Assembly: GCA_963973795.1 (NCBI GenBank)
Contig: CAXBAF010000007.1
Coordinates: 59,201 to 123,200 of the forward strand
Source: UBA1926 sp002337215
GTDB taxonomy: Bacteria; Planctomycetota; Phycisphaerae; Phycisphaerales; UBA1924
Direction: 5' to 3'
DNA length: 64,000 nt
Part shown: piece after piece, positions 33,779 through 43,249 of the stretch
Position numbering within the stretch: position 1 is the stretch's first letter
Layout: the number at the start of each line of letters is the position of its first letter
Program-made: the position numbers and the translations under genes
Notes under the pieces: generated by a model
Databases searched by the model: none
Told to the model about the DNA's origin: nothing
Seen by the model: only the letters and a program-made list of their open reading frames with translations

Positions 33779-36757
33779 ATGACGGTCATGAACCCCTCCG
33801 CCTCCGATCTCAAGCCTTCTGAACAGAGCCCCGCGATCCCACCCGCGGGATCCGAATCGAGCCCGGGCAATCGACGCGCCGTAGGCGACGCCCCGCACGC
33901 GTGGCACGACGGATTCGTCCACCGCCACATCGGTCCGCACGCTGGTGGTGTCCGAGACATGCTCGAAACGCTCGGCTACGCGTCAATGGACACCTTCATC
34001 GACGACGTTGTCCCCGAGGCAATCCGAAGCCGCGAACCGCTCGCACTCGCCGAGCCCGCCGGAAGGGCGCCCCGAGGCGAGCATGAGCTCCTCTCCACGC
34101 TGAACAGAATCGCCGCCAAGAACCAGGTCTGGCGATCCTGCCTGGGCATGGGCTACCACGGGACCATCACGCCACCAGTCATTCTCCGCAACGTGATGGA
34201 GAACCCCTCGTGGTACACCCAGTACACGCCGTACCAGGCCGAGATCAGCCAGGGCAGGCTTGAACTTCTGCTCAACTTCCAGACCATGATCGCGGACCTC
34301 ACCGGGCTCCCGATCGCAAACGCGAGCCTGCTCGATGAGGGCACCGCCGCCGCCGAGGCGATGGCGATGGCGGTCAACATCGCCCCCAAGCAACCCAGGG
34401 CCTTCTTCGCCGCCAACCACTGCCACCCGCAGACGCTCGGCGTCCTCCGCACCCGCTGCGACTCGATGGGCGTCGGCCTCACCATCGCCGATCCGTTCGC
34501 CGACGGCTTCGACCCAAGCCAGTTCGCCGGCGTCCTGGTCCAGTATCCCGACACCTCCGGCTCGATCCATGACTTTGCCGAACTCGTGCGGACGGTCAAA
34601 GACGCGGGCGCCGTCGCGATTATGGCGGCCGACCCGCTCGCCCTCACGCTGCTCACGCCACCCGGCGAGCTCGGGGCCGACATCGCGATCGGCAGCGTCC
34701 AGCGGTTCGGCGTCCCGATGGGTGGGGGCGGCCCGCACGCTGCCTACATGGCGACCCACGAGTCCAACATCCGCAAGATGCCCGGCCGGATCGTCGGAGT
34801 CTCCAAGGACGCCAACGGCGGCCCCGCCCTTCGCCTCACCCTCCAGACCCGCGAGCAGCACATACGCCGCGACCGTGCCACCTCCAACATCTGCACCGCG
34901 CAGGTCCTCCTGGCAATCATGGCGGCCTGCTACGGCATGTATCACGGCCCCACGGGGCTGACCCGCATCGCCACCCGTGTGCGCACATTCACGCTCGCCC
35001 TCCGCGCGGGGCTGACCCAACTCGGCCACGACGCCGGGACCGGCCCGGTGTTCGACACACTCCGGATCAACGCCGAGGGTGACCCGGCCGCCATCCTCGC
35101 CCGCGCCGCCGCCGAACGCATCAACCTCCGCGACTTCGGCGACGGCACGATCGGCGTCACGCTCGACGAGACCGTCGACCGTCGCCTTCTTGCCGATCTG
35201 CTCTACGCGTTCGGCCCCAAACGAGAGGTCGATCTCGACGAGCTGCTCGCCGCAGCCGAGTCAGAGTTGCCGGACGGCATTGCGCGCACGACCCCGTTCA
35301 TGGAGCACGAGGCGTTCCGCAAGATCCAGACCGAGACCGAGATGCTCCGCTACCTGCGGCAGATGCAGGACCGCGACCTCAGCCTCGCGCACAACATGAT
35401 CCCGCTTGGCTCGTGCACCATGAAGCTCAACGGCACGAGCGAGATGATCCCTGTGACCTGGCCCGAGTTCGCCCACATCCACCCCTTCGCCCCTTCCGAC
35501 CAGATGCAGGGATACGCGGATCTCTTCACGCAGCTCGAATCGTGGCTCTGCGAGATCACCGGTTTCGACGCCGTGAGCCTCCAGCCCAACGCCGGGAGCC
35601 AGGGTGAGTACGCGGGGTTGCTCGCGATCCGCGGCTACCACCACAGCAAGGGCGACACACACCGCGATGTCTGCCTCGTCCCCGAATCGGCGCACGGGAC
35701 CAACCCTGCCTCGGGGGTGATGGCGGGCATGAAGGTCGTCCCGATCAAGAGCACCCAGGCGGGGGCGATCGATCTCGAGGATCTCAAGGCAAAGGCACAG
35801 AAGCACGCCGACAGCCTCGCGGCGATCATGGTGACCTACCCCAGCACATGCGGCGTCTTCGAGAGCACCATCCGCGAGATCTGCGATACCGTCCATGCGA
35901 ACGGGGGACAGGTCTATCTCGACGGCGCGAACATGAACGCCCAGGTCGGCCTCTGCCGGCCCGGCGATTTCGGCGCCGATGTCTGCCACCTCAATCTCCA
36001 CAAGACCTTCTGCATCCCCCACGGCGGCGGCGGGCCCGGCATGGGTCCCATCGGCGTCCTCAAGCACCTCGCCCCGTTCCTCCCCGGGCACGCGATCGGC
36101 GAAGACGCGAACAATCAAGTCTCCGCGGCTCCCTACGGGAGCCCGAGCATCCTGCCCATCTCATGGATGTACATCGCACTGATGGGCGGCGAGGGACTGA
36201 CCCGCGCCACGGAGATCGCGATCCTCAACGCCAACTACATGGCGCGCCGGCTCAAGGACCACTACCCGATCCTCTTCGGCGGCGAGAACGGTCACTGCGC
36301 GCATGAGTTCGTCATCGACTGTCGGCAGTTCAAAAAATCAGCCGGCATCGAGATCGACGACATCGCCAAAAGGCTCATGGACTTCGGCTTCCACGCCCCG
36401 ACCATGTCGTGGCCCGTCCCCGGGACGCTCATGATCGAGCCCACCGAGAGCGAAAGCAAGGACACGCTCGATGCGTTCTGCGATGCACTAATCCAGATCG
36501 CCGGCGAGATCAAACGAGTCGAATCGGGCGAGTGGCCGGCCGACAACAACCCACTCACCAACGCCCCCCACACCGTCGCGACGATCTCTGCCGATGACTG
36601 GGACAGGCCCTACCCACGGAGCGTGGGGGGGTACCCCAACGAGCGCACACGGCAAGGCAAGTTCTGGCCGAGCGTGGGCCGCGTTGATAACCCGTTCGGC
36701 GATCGGAACATCATGTGCACATGTCCGAGCATGGACGAACTCACTGAACTGGGTTAG
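33779..36757 (+). CDS. gcvP: Glycine decarboxylase P protein, single-chain (GcvP)
   Basis: GcvP decarboxylates glycine and passes the aminomethyl group to lipoylated GcvH in the glycine cleavage system. The 992-residue chain contains both homologous halves, unlike the split GcvPA/GcvPB form. The N-terminal half has 'FVHRHIGP', 'GMGYHGTITPPVILRN', 'YTPYQAEISQGRLE' and 'QRFGVPMGGGGPHAAYM'. The C-terminal half has 'HNMIPLGSCTMKLN', 'ESAHGTNPASG' and the PLP-binding 'NLHKTFCIPHGGGGPG' (Lys742). An ~40-residue Ser/Pro-rich N-terminal extension precedes the conserved part. The start at 33779 is backed by GCAGGAG. gcvT and gcvH are not nearby, and I see no glycine riboswitch in the 187-bp leader. 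Confidence 0.96.
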   Translation: MTVMNPSASDLKPSEQSPAIPPAGSESSPGNRRAVGDAPHAWHDGFVHRHIGPHAGGVRDMLETLGYASMDTFIDDVVPEAIRSREPLALAEPAGRAPRGEHELLSTLNRIAAKNQVWRSCLGMGYHGTITPPVILRNVMENPSWYTQYTPYQAEISQGRLELLLNFQTMIADLTGLPIANASLLDEGTAAAEAMAMAVNIAPKQPRAFFAANHCHPQTLGVLRTRCDSMGVGLTIADPFADGFDPSQFAGVLVQYPDTSGSIHDFAELVRTVKDAGAVAIMAADPLALTLLTPPGELGADIAIGSVQRFGVPMGGGGPHAAYMATHESNIRKMPGRIVGVSKDANGGPALRLTLQTREQHIRRDRATSNICTAQVLLAIMAACYGMYHGPTGLTRIATRVRTFTLALRAGLTQLGHDAGTGPVFDTLRINAEGDPAAILARAAAERINLRDFGDGTIGVTLDETVDRRLLADLLYAFGPKREVDLDELLAAAESELPDGIARTTPFMEHEAFRKIQTETEMLRYLRQMQDRDLSLAHNMIPLGSCTMKLNGTSEMIPVTWPEFAHIHPFAPSDQMQGYADLFTQLESWLCEITGFDAVSLQPNAGSQGEYAGLLAIRGYHHSKGDTHRDVCLVPESAHGTNPASGVMAGMKVVPIKSTQAGAIDLEDLKAKAQKHADSLAAIMVTYPSTCGVFESTIREICDTVHANGGQVYLDGANMNAQVGLCRPGDFGADVCHLNLHKTFCIPHGGGGPGMGPIGVLKHLAPFLPGHAIGEDANNQVSAAPYGSPSILPISWMYIALMGGEGLTRATEIAILNANYMARRLKDHYPILFGGENGHCAHEFVIDCRQFKKSAGIEIDDIAKRLMDFGFHAPTMSWPVPGTLMIEPTESESKDTLDAFCDALIQIAGEIKRVESGEWPADNNPLTNAPHTVATISADDWDRPYPRSVGGYPNERTRQGKFWPSVGRVDNPFGDRNIMCTCPSMDELTELG

Positions 36758-36775
36758 GGCGGATCGCGAGTTGAA

Positions 36776-38311
36776 TCAGTCGCCGACCCCGAACGCCTCG
36801 ATCAGCGGAGCGAGATGGGTTTCGTAGCGCTTCCAGCGCTGCTGGCTGCTCGTGTAGATCGGGTTGCGGACCTGGTCCACGCTCGCGGTGTGGACCGTTG
36901 CCTTTTGCTTGTGGTGCGCCATGCACGCCTCATCGAAGGGGAGGCCGATGTGTGAAAGCATCGCTTCCACGTTGGGGCGTGGGGCGGACGTCAGCGTCTC
37001 GTAGTTGCTCTCGAGGATCTCGGTGTCGAGCGTCTCCGACCAGAGGTCCATGACGGACCGGTAGAGGCGGATCTGATCCGCGATCGTCTCGAGCCGGCGG
37101 GTCCAGCCGAGCCGTGATCCGAAATTCTGGAAGAAGCAGGAGAGCGCGATATCACGGACGTCGCGTGTGCAGTGGATCACCCGGGCGTCGGGCAGCGCCC
37201 GCGCGATGATCTGGACAAAGTAGTAATTCTCCGGCATCTTGTCGACGACACGGGCCGGTCGCGGGCGCTTCTTGCCCTTGCCGGCAGCCGGTTCGGTTTC
37301 TTCGAGGTACGCCCGAGCGATCTGCCCGAGCCTGTCCTCGGTGAGGTCCGCGGGAACGAGGTCGCGGACGAGCGTGTTGAGCGCCCCGGACTCGCCGACG
37401 GTCGCCGCGTCGGGGTGGGCCGCGATGATCTGCTCGGTCAGCGTTGTTCCGGAGCGCGGCATCCCAACAACGAACACCGGGCGTTCGCTCGCGGCCGTCC
37501 CCTCTCTCTCGGCAACCGGGATCCCGGCGATCGCGTCGGGTGTCCAGCGTTTGCGGAAGAGCTCCGGCGAGACGACCACGCTGGCGTCGAGCATGTGGTT
37601 CGCCTTGCTGATCGCGTCGAATGCCTCGTCGTACCGACCAACCTCGTCAAGCACTTTGCCGATCGCATAGAACGCGTCACGCCTGTACTGATCGTGGGCG
37701 CCCGTGTCATCGACGATCGTGCGCAGTTCCGCCTCCGCTTCGTCGAGCCGCTTGAACCGTGTCAGCAGTTCGGCTCGGAGGATCGTCATGTCGGGGTGCG
37801 GCCCGAGGCGGTCACGGGCCGAATCGATCCAGGCGAGCGCCTTCTCCGCTTCGCCCATCGACCGCAACAGGAACGCCTTAAACCGGTTCACGCGCGGCTC
37901 ACCGGGTTCACGCGCGAGCAGTCTCTCCACGATCCGCAGCGAGCCGCGGGTGTCTCCGGTGTCCTTGTGGATCGACGCGAGACTGAGCAGCGTGTCCGGG
38001 TCGTCGTACCCCAATTCGGCGGCCCGCTTGAGATGGACGGACGCCTTCTGCGTGTTCTGCACACCCGCGTAGGCCGCGCCGAGCATCTTGTGGAGCATCC
38101 CGTCCCGCCTGTTGAGCGGGAGGACATCCTCCAGCAGCCCGATCGCGATTTCGTGCTGCCCCGCGTCGAGCAACGGCGCAACGCGGGTCTTGATCTGATG
38201 GATCTTGATCTGCTCGGGAGTCGGCCCGCTCGTCGCGGGGCCGGGCCGACCGGTCTGGGGTCGCTTCGGTGCCAAGGCGTGGGTCTCCGGCGCGCATGAA
38301 TAGAGTCGCAC
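36776..38311 (-). CDS. TPR-containing sulfotransferase
   Basis: This 511-residue protein joins an N-terminal TPR array (residues ~35-245, for example 'QHEIAIGLLEDVLPLNRRDGML', 'RYDEAFDAISKAN') to a sulfotransferase domain. The latter has the PAPS 5'-phosphosulfate loop 'FVVGMPRSGTTLTEQIIAAHP' at ~280 and the 3'-phosphate region 'ARVIHCTRDVRDIALSCFF', followed by 'NYETLTSAPR', all typical of bacterial Sulfotransfer_3-type proteins. The acceptor is unknown; TPR-sulfotransferase fusions are common in planctomycetes and marine bacteria. The start codon is GTG and the Shine-Dalgarno is weak, so the N-terminus may be shorter. It lies 67 bp downstream of the STN-domain gene, in the same direction. 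Confidence 0.88.
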   Translation of the reverse strand: MRLYSCAPETHALAPKRPQTGRPGPATSGPTPEQIKIHQIKTRVAPLLDAGQHEIAIGLLEDVLPLNRRDGMLHKMLGAAYAGVQNTQKASVHLKRAAELGYDDPDTLLSLASIHKDTGDTRGSLRIVERLLAREPGEPRVNRFKAFLLRSMGEAEKALAWIDSARDRLGPHPDMTILRAELLTRFKRLDEAEAELRTIVDDTGAHDQYRRDAFYAIGKVLDEVGRYDEAFDAISKANHMLDASVVVSPELFRKRWTPDAIAGIPVAEREGTAASERPVFVVGMPRSGTTLTEQIIAAHPDAATVGESGALNTLVRDLVPADLTEDRLGQIARAYLEETEPAAGKGKKRPRPARVVDKMPENYYFVQIIARALPDARVIHCTRDVRDIALSCFFQNFGSRLGWTRRLETIADQIRLYRSVMDLWSETLDTEILESNYETLTSAPRPNVEAMLSHIGLPFDEACMAHHKQKATVHTASVDQVRNPIYTSSQQRWKRYETHLAPLIEAFGVGD

Positions 38312-38378
38312 AGGAGCCTAGCCGGGCGATGACGATCGGTCCCGAGTGTCCATTCATGTGAACGCGGACAACCGCGAC

Positions 38379-39341
38379 TCAGGGCACGGCCTCGACATCG
38401 ATCGTGTTGGTCAGCCCGGTCTCGGAGAAGTCGTACGAACCGTCCAGCGTGACGTACCGCCGGTCGTTGACGTACTTCACCGTCTGGTTGCGTCCGGACC
38501 ACCACTGGTAGCCGAAGAGTTGGCGGTGGACGTAGTCCGGGGCGTTGATGAACAGGTTGCCGCGGAACTCGCGGATCGTCGCGGCCTCGCCCCCGTTGTC
38601 GACCCACTGATCGGGCTCGACGGTCGTGATAATCAGGTCGGTCAGCTCATCGATCTTCGCCTGGCGATCGAACGGGTTCTGGTTGATCTGCTGGTTGACC
38701 TGGAAGGGGCTCTGCCCGCCGCCCCCGCCGCCCTGCTGGCCGGCCTGCTGGAAGACCGTGTTGAGGTCGAACGCGGGCGCGTTGTCGTAGTCGGGGATCG
38801 CGATGAGCAGGTCATTGATGTCGTAGAGCACGACCTTCTTGCGTCGGTTCAGCCGCTCCTTGGGGCCGAATTCGAAATTGCCGTACTTGCTGAACTGCCA
38901 GGATCCCTCGTCGAACCCGCCCTCCGCGGCGGCCTTGTCGAGCACGATCTCGAGCAGCTGCAGCGCACTCGCGTTCTTCGCGTTCGCGGTGATCGTCGTA
39001 TCCTTGTCGAGACCGACCACGTTCCGATCATCGATCCAGAGGGGCGTGATGTCCGCCTGGGTGACATCGGCGATGAACTGCACGACGTCCTCGAGGCGCT
39101 GGCCGTCGAGTTCGACGGTCACCGGCTTCATGAGCCTGGCGAGCGTCTGACGCTTCATCGCGACGATGACCGGGTCCTCGCGATCGAACTGGGCCGAGGC
39201 GGTTGTCGTGGCACCGGCGGACGCGGCGAGCGCGATGCCAGCGGGAAGGGCCGTCCCGGCAACAGCGGTCGTCCCGAGCGCGAGCCCGGCGATCAGTCGG
39301 CGGGTCGCGGCGTGCACGCGTTTAAAGCGGATGTCAGGCAT
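38379..39341 (-). CDS. Exported STN-domain-like protein (secretin/TonB short N-terminal domain) with Gly/Gln-rich linker
   Basis: This 320-residue protein starts 'MPDIRFKRVHAATRR' and has a long signal peptide ending near 'TTASA'. Residues ~65-130 ('KPVTVELDGQRLEDVVQFIAD', 'ITPLWIDDRNVVGL') match the short N-terminal domain found before secretins and TonB receptors. A second folded part ('KKVVLYDINDLLIAIPDYDNAP') runs into a Gly/Gln/Asn-rich stretch. 'LTDLIITTVEPDQWVDNGG', with 'FRGNLFINAPDYVHRQL', follows; this type of segment occurs in planctomycete secretin-like proteins. No beta-barrel secretin domain follows, so it is not a pore. The ATG is chosen for the GGAG 5 bases upstream. Its role is unknown. 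Confidence 0.75.
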   Translation of the reverse strand: MPDIRFKRVHAATRRLIAGLALGTTAVAGTALPAGIALAASAGATTTASAQFDREDPVIVAMKRQTLARLMKPVTVELDGQRLEDVVQFIADVTQADITPLWIDDRNVVGLDKDTTITANAKNASALQLLEIVLDKAAAEGGFDEGSWQFSKYGNFEFGPKERLNRRKKVVLYDINDLLIAIPDYDNAPAFDLNTVFQQAGQQGGGGGGQSPFQVNQQINQNPFDRQAKIDELTDLIITTVEPDQWVDNGGEAATIREFRGNLFINAPDYVHRQLFGYQWWSGRNQTVKYVNDRRYVTLDGSYDFSETGLTNTIDVEAVP

Positions 39342-39502
39342 GAGAACTCCGTTCCAAGGCCGACCGGCTCCGTGGCCGATCAAAGGCGTTCCACGAGCCG
39401 CCCGGCTCCATTCTACATCGGTTTACCGACGGTCCAAAGCCCGGTTGCAACAGGAAAAACAGAGCCGAAAGAGGCCGTTGAGCGTGCCGAGACACCGAAG
39501 AA

Positions 39503-39575
39503 AGCCACCTACTGGACTCGAACCAGCGACCTAAGCTTTACGAAAGCTTCGCTCTACCAACTGAGCTAAGGTGGC
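39503..39575 (-). tRNA. tRNA-Thr (anticodon CGU, decoding ACG)
   Basis: Read on the minus strand, 73 bases fold into a full cloverleaf. The acceptor stem is GCCACCT/AGGTGGC with discriminator T. The D arm is GCTC...GAGC with AGTTGGTA. The anticodon stem is AAGCT/AGCTT with loop TTCGTAA (anticodon CGT). A 5-base variable loop is followed by a T arm with TTCGAGT. The 3' CCA is not encoded. It stands alone between the STN gene and hflX. Confidence 0.95.
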
Positions 39576-39690
39576 CAAGCCTCGGGCTCTCGCCCGCGGC
39601 AGGGGGTATTTTCCCGCCCCGGAGCCGATTGTCCACCCGCACCGCCAATCCGTCTTCGGTCGGGTGAAACTTGCCAACACGGAGGATCAC

Positions 39691-41151
39691 TCAGGACGCG
39701 GGCGTCGGCTTCCATCCCGGCGCGTCATCCGGGGGGGCGTCCTCCCCGATCAGCCGGATCGATGGCGTCGTCATCCGCAACTGGTCGATCAGTCTCGGGC
39801 CGATCTCGACCGTCAGCCGGACCCGGTCGCCCTCGTAATCACGCCCAAGGACCACTCCCCGGCTCTCGATCGTGTGCACCGCCTTCGCGTCACGGAGCGG
39901 CAGGCTCACCTCAAACCGCCTCGGCTCGCCCTCGATCTCCCGTCGGACCCGGCTCACGAGCTCGTCGTGCCCGATCCGGAGCCGGCCGTCCTGATCTGTG
40001 AGCGAACAGACCGGCATCGCGCCGGGGTGCCGGGTCTGCCACAGCAGGATCTCCTGTTGGTCGCGGAGAAGGTCCGCCTTGTTGAGCAGCAGCACGACCG
40101 GAGGAGGCTCGTAGGGCTGCCACGCCCCCCCGTTGCGCTCCGCGGCTTCGCGTGCCTTCCGCTCGGCCTGCCGGACCTCCTCGAACAGGTCGTCGAGTGT
40201 CGATCGCACCGTCTCGTAGTGCAGTTCCGCGGCCGGATCACTCACATCGAGTACGACGAGCAACAGGTCCGCGTGCGTCGCCTCCTCGAGCGTCGCACGG
40301 AACGAGGCGACGAGGTGGTGGGGGAGATCGCGCACAAACCCGACCGTGTCGGAAAGCATCGCGATCACACCGCCCTGGCCCTCGCCCGATTTCAGATCCC
40401 ACTCCCGCGTCCGTGTCATCAACGTCGCGAACACCCGGTCGTCGGCGTAGGCGCCGCCTGCCGTGAGGGAGTTGAACAGCGTGCTTTTACCGGCGTTTGT
40501 GTATCCCACGAGCCCGACGGCGAAATGCTCGGCGTTTCGCCCCTGCACCTGCCGGCGACGCCTCGCCTGGATCTTGCCGAGTTCGTCGGTCAGCTGCTTC
40601 TTGCGTCGCTGGACGAGCCGGCGGTCGATCTCGAGCTGCTGCTCGCCCGGTCCCCGTGTGCCGACGCCGCCGATGCCGCCCGAGCCCACGATCCGCTCGA
40701 GGTGGTCCCACATCGCTCGCAGCCGGGGGTAGGTGTACTCGAGCTGCGCGATCTCGACCTGCAGCTTCGCCTCGTGCGTCGTCGCGCGGCTCGCGAAGAT
40801 ATCGAGGATCAACTCGGAACGGTCGAGGACTTTCCGCTCGGTCGTTCGCTCGATCGCGGCGATCTGCTTGGGGCTCAGCTCGTGGTCGAAGATGATTGTC
40901 CCCGCGTCCACCATCTCGCAGAGGCCCTTGAGCTCCTCGACTTTCCCCGAGCCCATGTATGTTCCCGATACGGGGCGATCGAGCCTTTGTTCGAGCTCGC
41001 CCACGATCACCGCTCCCGCCTGCGCGGCGAGTTCGCGGAGTTCGCCGAACGGCGCATCTCTGTCGTAGCGATCATCTGGTAGTCGGACAGCCGCGAGCAC
41101 GGTGCGTTCGGCGGCGACTTTGATGGATTGGCGTTCTGTCGGCGCTGGCAT
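39691..41151 (-). CDS. hflX: Ribosome-associated GTPase HflX
   Basis: HflX splits or rescues stalled 70S ribosomes and acts on heat-damaged subunits. The 486-residue protein has the HflX N-terminal domain with 'SGTYMGSGKVEELKGL' and 'VLDRSELILDIFASRA', the glycine-rich 'GIGGVGTRGPGEQQLE' and the long helical 'RRLVQRRKKQLTDELGK'. The GTPase domain has G1 'GYTNAGKSTLFN', G3 'DTVGFVRDLPHHLVASFRAT' and G4 'NKADLL'. A ~90-residue C-terminal domain ends the protein. The ATG at 41151 is preferred over an upstream TTG because GAAGGGA stands 9 bases before it. Its neighbours are tRNA-Thr downstream and a divergent metal regulator upstream. Confidence 0.95.
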   Translation of the reverse strand: MPAPTERQSIKVAAERTVLAAVRLPDDRYDRDAPFGELRELAAQAGAVIVGELEQRLDRPVSGTYMGSGKVEELKGLCEMVDAGTIIFDHELSPKQIAAIERTTERKVLDRSELILDIFASRATTHEAKLQVEIAQLEYTYPRLRAMWDHLERIVGSGGIGGVGTRGPGEQQLEIDRRLVQRRKKQLTDELGKIQARRRRQVQGRNAEHFAVGLVGYTNAGKSTLFNSLTAGGAYADDRVFATLMTRTREWDLKSGEGQGGVIAMLSDTVGFVRDLPHHLVASFRATLEEATHADLLLVVLDVSDPAAELHYETVRSTLDDLFEEVRQAERKAREAAERNGGAWQPYEPPPVVLLLNKADLLRDQQEILLWQTRHPGAMPVCSLTDQDGRLRIGHDELVSRVRREIEGEPRRFEVSLPLRDAKAVHTIESRGVVLGRDYEGDRVRLTVEIGPRLIDQLRMTTPSIRLIGEDAPPDDAPGWKPTPAS

Positions 41152-41375
41152 AGGGCAGCATCCCTTCAAGTAGAGCGTACTCTGAGTTCAAGCGGTGCGA
41201 GCGTGAAGCCGAATCGATAGCGGACCCATTCGGGTCAACGCCTTCGGCTCAAGCGATGTTTCGGAGATGTGTTCAGGGATTAGCTGATCATGGCACGCTC
41301 AAGTGAAGGCTGAGTATAGCCGCCGCCGGATCCGGCGCCCAGAGCAAAGCCGGTTGAGCGTTCGTACAGTTCCGC

Positions 41376-42050
41376 ATGGCAACTTCCACCGTCGAGGACT
41401 ATGTCAAAGCGATCGAGTTGATTCAGGCGGAGGCGCCGACAGGCGAAGCGTCCGTCGCCCGCATCGCCGCGACGCTCGGTGTCACCAAGGGCACCGTCAC
41501 CGCGATGGTCCGCAAGCTCCGCGAGACCGGGCTCGCCGAGGCGGAGCGCTACGGGGGCGTCACGCTGACACCGAAAGGCCGAACACTCGCGCTCGACATC
41601 ATCAGGCGGCACCGGTTGATCGAGGTCTTCCTCGTCGAGACCCTCGGGTTCGACTGGACCGAGGTCCACGACGAGGCCGAGCGGCTCGAGCACGCGATGT
41701 CGAAAAAGGTCCTCGACCGACTCGACGCGTTCCTTGGAAACCCGACCGAGGACCCGCACGGCGATCTGATCCCCGACAAGCACGGGAACCTCGCGGATCG
41801 GACCTGCACACCACTGGGCGAACTCGACGCCGAGGTCGAGGGTGTTGTCTCGCGGATCGGCGATCAGGACCCCGACTTCCTCGCCTTCGCCGCCCAGCAC
41901 GGCCTCCGCCCAGGGGCGAGGTTTCGGGTCGTCTCCCGCGACGCCGACGCCGATGCGATCGCGGTCAAACCGGGCCGGAAAGCGCCCGTCACTATGTCCC
42001 TCGCGGCGGCGAGCCGGATTCTGGTTGAAGCCCGGGACTCAAACGATTGA
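41376..42050 (+). CDS. DtxR/MntR/TroR-family metal-dependent regulator
   Basis: This 224-residue transcription factor has the DtxR N-terminal winged helix ('ASVARIAATLGVTKGTVTAMV', residues ~25-45), the wing and dimerisation segment 'RRHRLIEVFLVETLGFDWTEVHDEAERLEH', 'GNPTEDPHGDLIP' and a C-terminal FeoA/SH3-like domain (~150-220). 'VHDEAERLEH' contributes the Glu/His residues that usually bind the regulatory metal. It stands 122 bp before a TroABCD-like importer on the same strand, as TroR/MntR regulators often do. When loaded with Mn or Fe it probably represses that operon; which metal cannot be read here. A 20-bp imperfectly symmetrical element in the gap is a candidate operator. The two downstream permeases carry tails resembling the middle of this protein. 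Confidence 0.92.
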   Translation: MATSTVEDYVKAIELIQAEAPTGEASVARIAATLGVTKGTVTAMVRKLRETGLAEAERYGGVTLTPKGRTLALDIIRRHRLIEVFLVETLGFDWTEVHDEAERLEHAMSKKVLDRLDAFLGNPTEDPHGDLIPDKHGNLADRTCTPLGELDAEVEGVVSRIGDQDPDFLAFAAQHGLRPGARFRVVSRDADADAIAVKPGRKAPVTMSLAAASRILVEARDSND

Positions 42051-42086
42051 TGGCGGCGATCGGCCGGCAGCGGCCTTATCGACCAC

Positions 42087-42106
42087 AAGTTTGACTACTC
42101 CAACTT
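42087..42106 (+). promoter_or_regulatory. Candidate operator for the DtxR-type regulator upstream of the importer
   Basis: AAGTT and AACTT form a 5-bp inverted repeat around a 10-base centre, in the only AT-rich stretch between the regulator gene and the transporter operon. Two further outer bases partly match (CAC ... GTG, with a 2-base offset). The length of about 20 bp fits DtxR-family operators, but the sequence does not match the known DtxR or MntR consensus closely, so this is a tentative call from position and symmetry. Confidence 0.35.
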
Positions 42107-42172
42107 ATGTGTCATAGACTCACATCCGCGACGGCATCAGCGCCTGCCGCGTCACCGCACGGAGGTCATCGC

Positions 42173-43192
42173 ATGAAGCAAGTGTCGCACACCAGACCCC
42201 GACCGCCTCGGGCTCTTCGTCTGATCGCCCTGTGCCTTACGGTCTTCGTGATCGGTTGCAGCGAGCAGCCGCTCCCGACGCCGCAGCCCGAGAGCGAATC
42301 CGATCGCGAAGGCCCGCTCGGTCTCGTCGCCACGACCGGCATGGTCGGCGATGTTGTTTCCGCGATCGCGGGAGACCACGGCGACGTCACGGTCCTGATG
42401 AAGCCCGGAGTCGATCCGCATCTCTATAAGCCCACCCGCAACGACATCGCCGCGATCACAACCGCCGACATCGTCTTCTACAACGGCCTGCTGCTCGAAG
42501 GCAAGATGACCGACACCCTCATCCGCGCCGCCTCGAGCGGGAAGCCCGTCCACGCGGTGACCGAACTCGTTGACGAAGCAACGCTGCTCGAACCCGCCGA
42601 GTTCGCGGGTCACCCGGATCCGCACCTATGGATGGACCCGGCGTTGTGGCAGCAAACTGTCGCAGTGGTCCGCGACCGGCTCAGTGAGGCGGACCCGGCC
42701 CACGCCGAAGCCTACCTCGCAAACGCCGAGGCGTACAACGCCCAACTCCGGGCGCTCGATCTGTACGCGTCGGAAGCCTTAAGCACCGTGAGCGAGCAGA
42801 GCCGAGTCCTTGTCACCGCCCACGACGCTTTCAATTATTTTGGTCGCCGGTTCGGCTTCGAAGTCGTCGGCATCCAGGGCATCTCGACTGAATCCGAGGC
42901 GGGTGTCCGCGATATCGAGCGTCTGGTCGATCTGCTGGTGCAACGTCAAGTCGGCGCCGTGTTCGTCGAATCCACCGTTTCGGACCGGAACATCAAGGCC
43001 CTCATCGCCGGGGCCGCCGCGAGGGGGCACGCCGTCACGATCGGTGGCGAGCTCTTCAGCGATGCGATGGGCGAGGCCGGCACCTACCGGGGGACCTACC
43101 TCGGCATGATCGACCACAACGTCACCACGATCACCCGCGCTCTGGGCGGCATCGCCCCCGAGGGCGGAATGAACGGCTTGCTCGCGGACTGA
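42173..43192 (+). CDS. TroA/ZnuA-like metal-binding lipoprotein of a Mn/Zn/Fe ABC importer
   Basis: This substrate-binding component is anchored in the envelope by a lipobox 'FVIGC' (Cys29). The 339-residue protein has the cluster A-I fold, with metal ligands His83 in 'VDPHLYKPT', His151 in 'GHPDPHLWMDP', His218 in 'TAHDAFNYFG' and Asp297 in 'GGELFSDAMG'. Three His plus an Asp match TroA and zinc-type proteins rather than PsaA-type Mn proteins, which have a Glu at the third position. The linker after 'PHL' is short, without the His-rich loop of many ZnuA. GGAGG precedes the ATG at 42173 with 7-base spacing. It is the first gene of a four-gene operon. Confidence 0.93.
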   Translation: MKQVSHTRPRPPRALRLIALCLTVFVIGCSEQPLPTPQPESESDREGPLGLVATTGMVGDVVSAIAGDHGDVTVLMKPGVDPHLYKPTRNDIAAITTADIVFYNGLLLEGKMTDTLIRAASSGKPVHAVTELVDEATLLEPAEFAGHPDPHLWMDPALWQQTVAVVRDRLSEADPAHAEAYLANAEAYNAQLRALDLYASEALSTVSEQSRVLVTAHDAFNYFGRRFGFEVVGIQGISTESEAGVRDIERLVDLLVQRQVGAVFVESTVSDRNIKALIAGAAARGHAVTIGGELFSDAMGEAGTYRGTYLGMIDHNVTTITRALGGIAPEGGMNGLLAD

Positions 43193-43249
43193 GATCCATC
43201 GCACCCCGTTTGGTTACCGTCGGCGGTGCCCACAGAAAGATCACCTCCA

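Noticed and set aside
31786..33822. A 678-codon plus-strand frame opposite the M28 peptidase gene
   Set aside because: The minus-strand gene has all zinc ligands and a perfect Shine-Dalgarno; the plus frame is Arg-rich shadow sequence.
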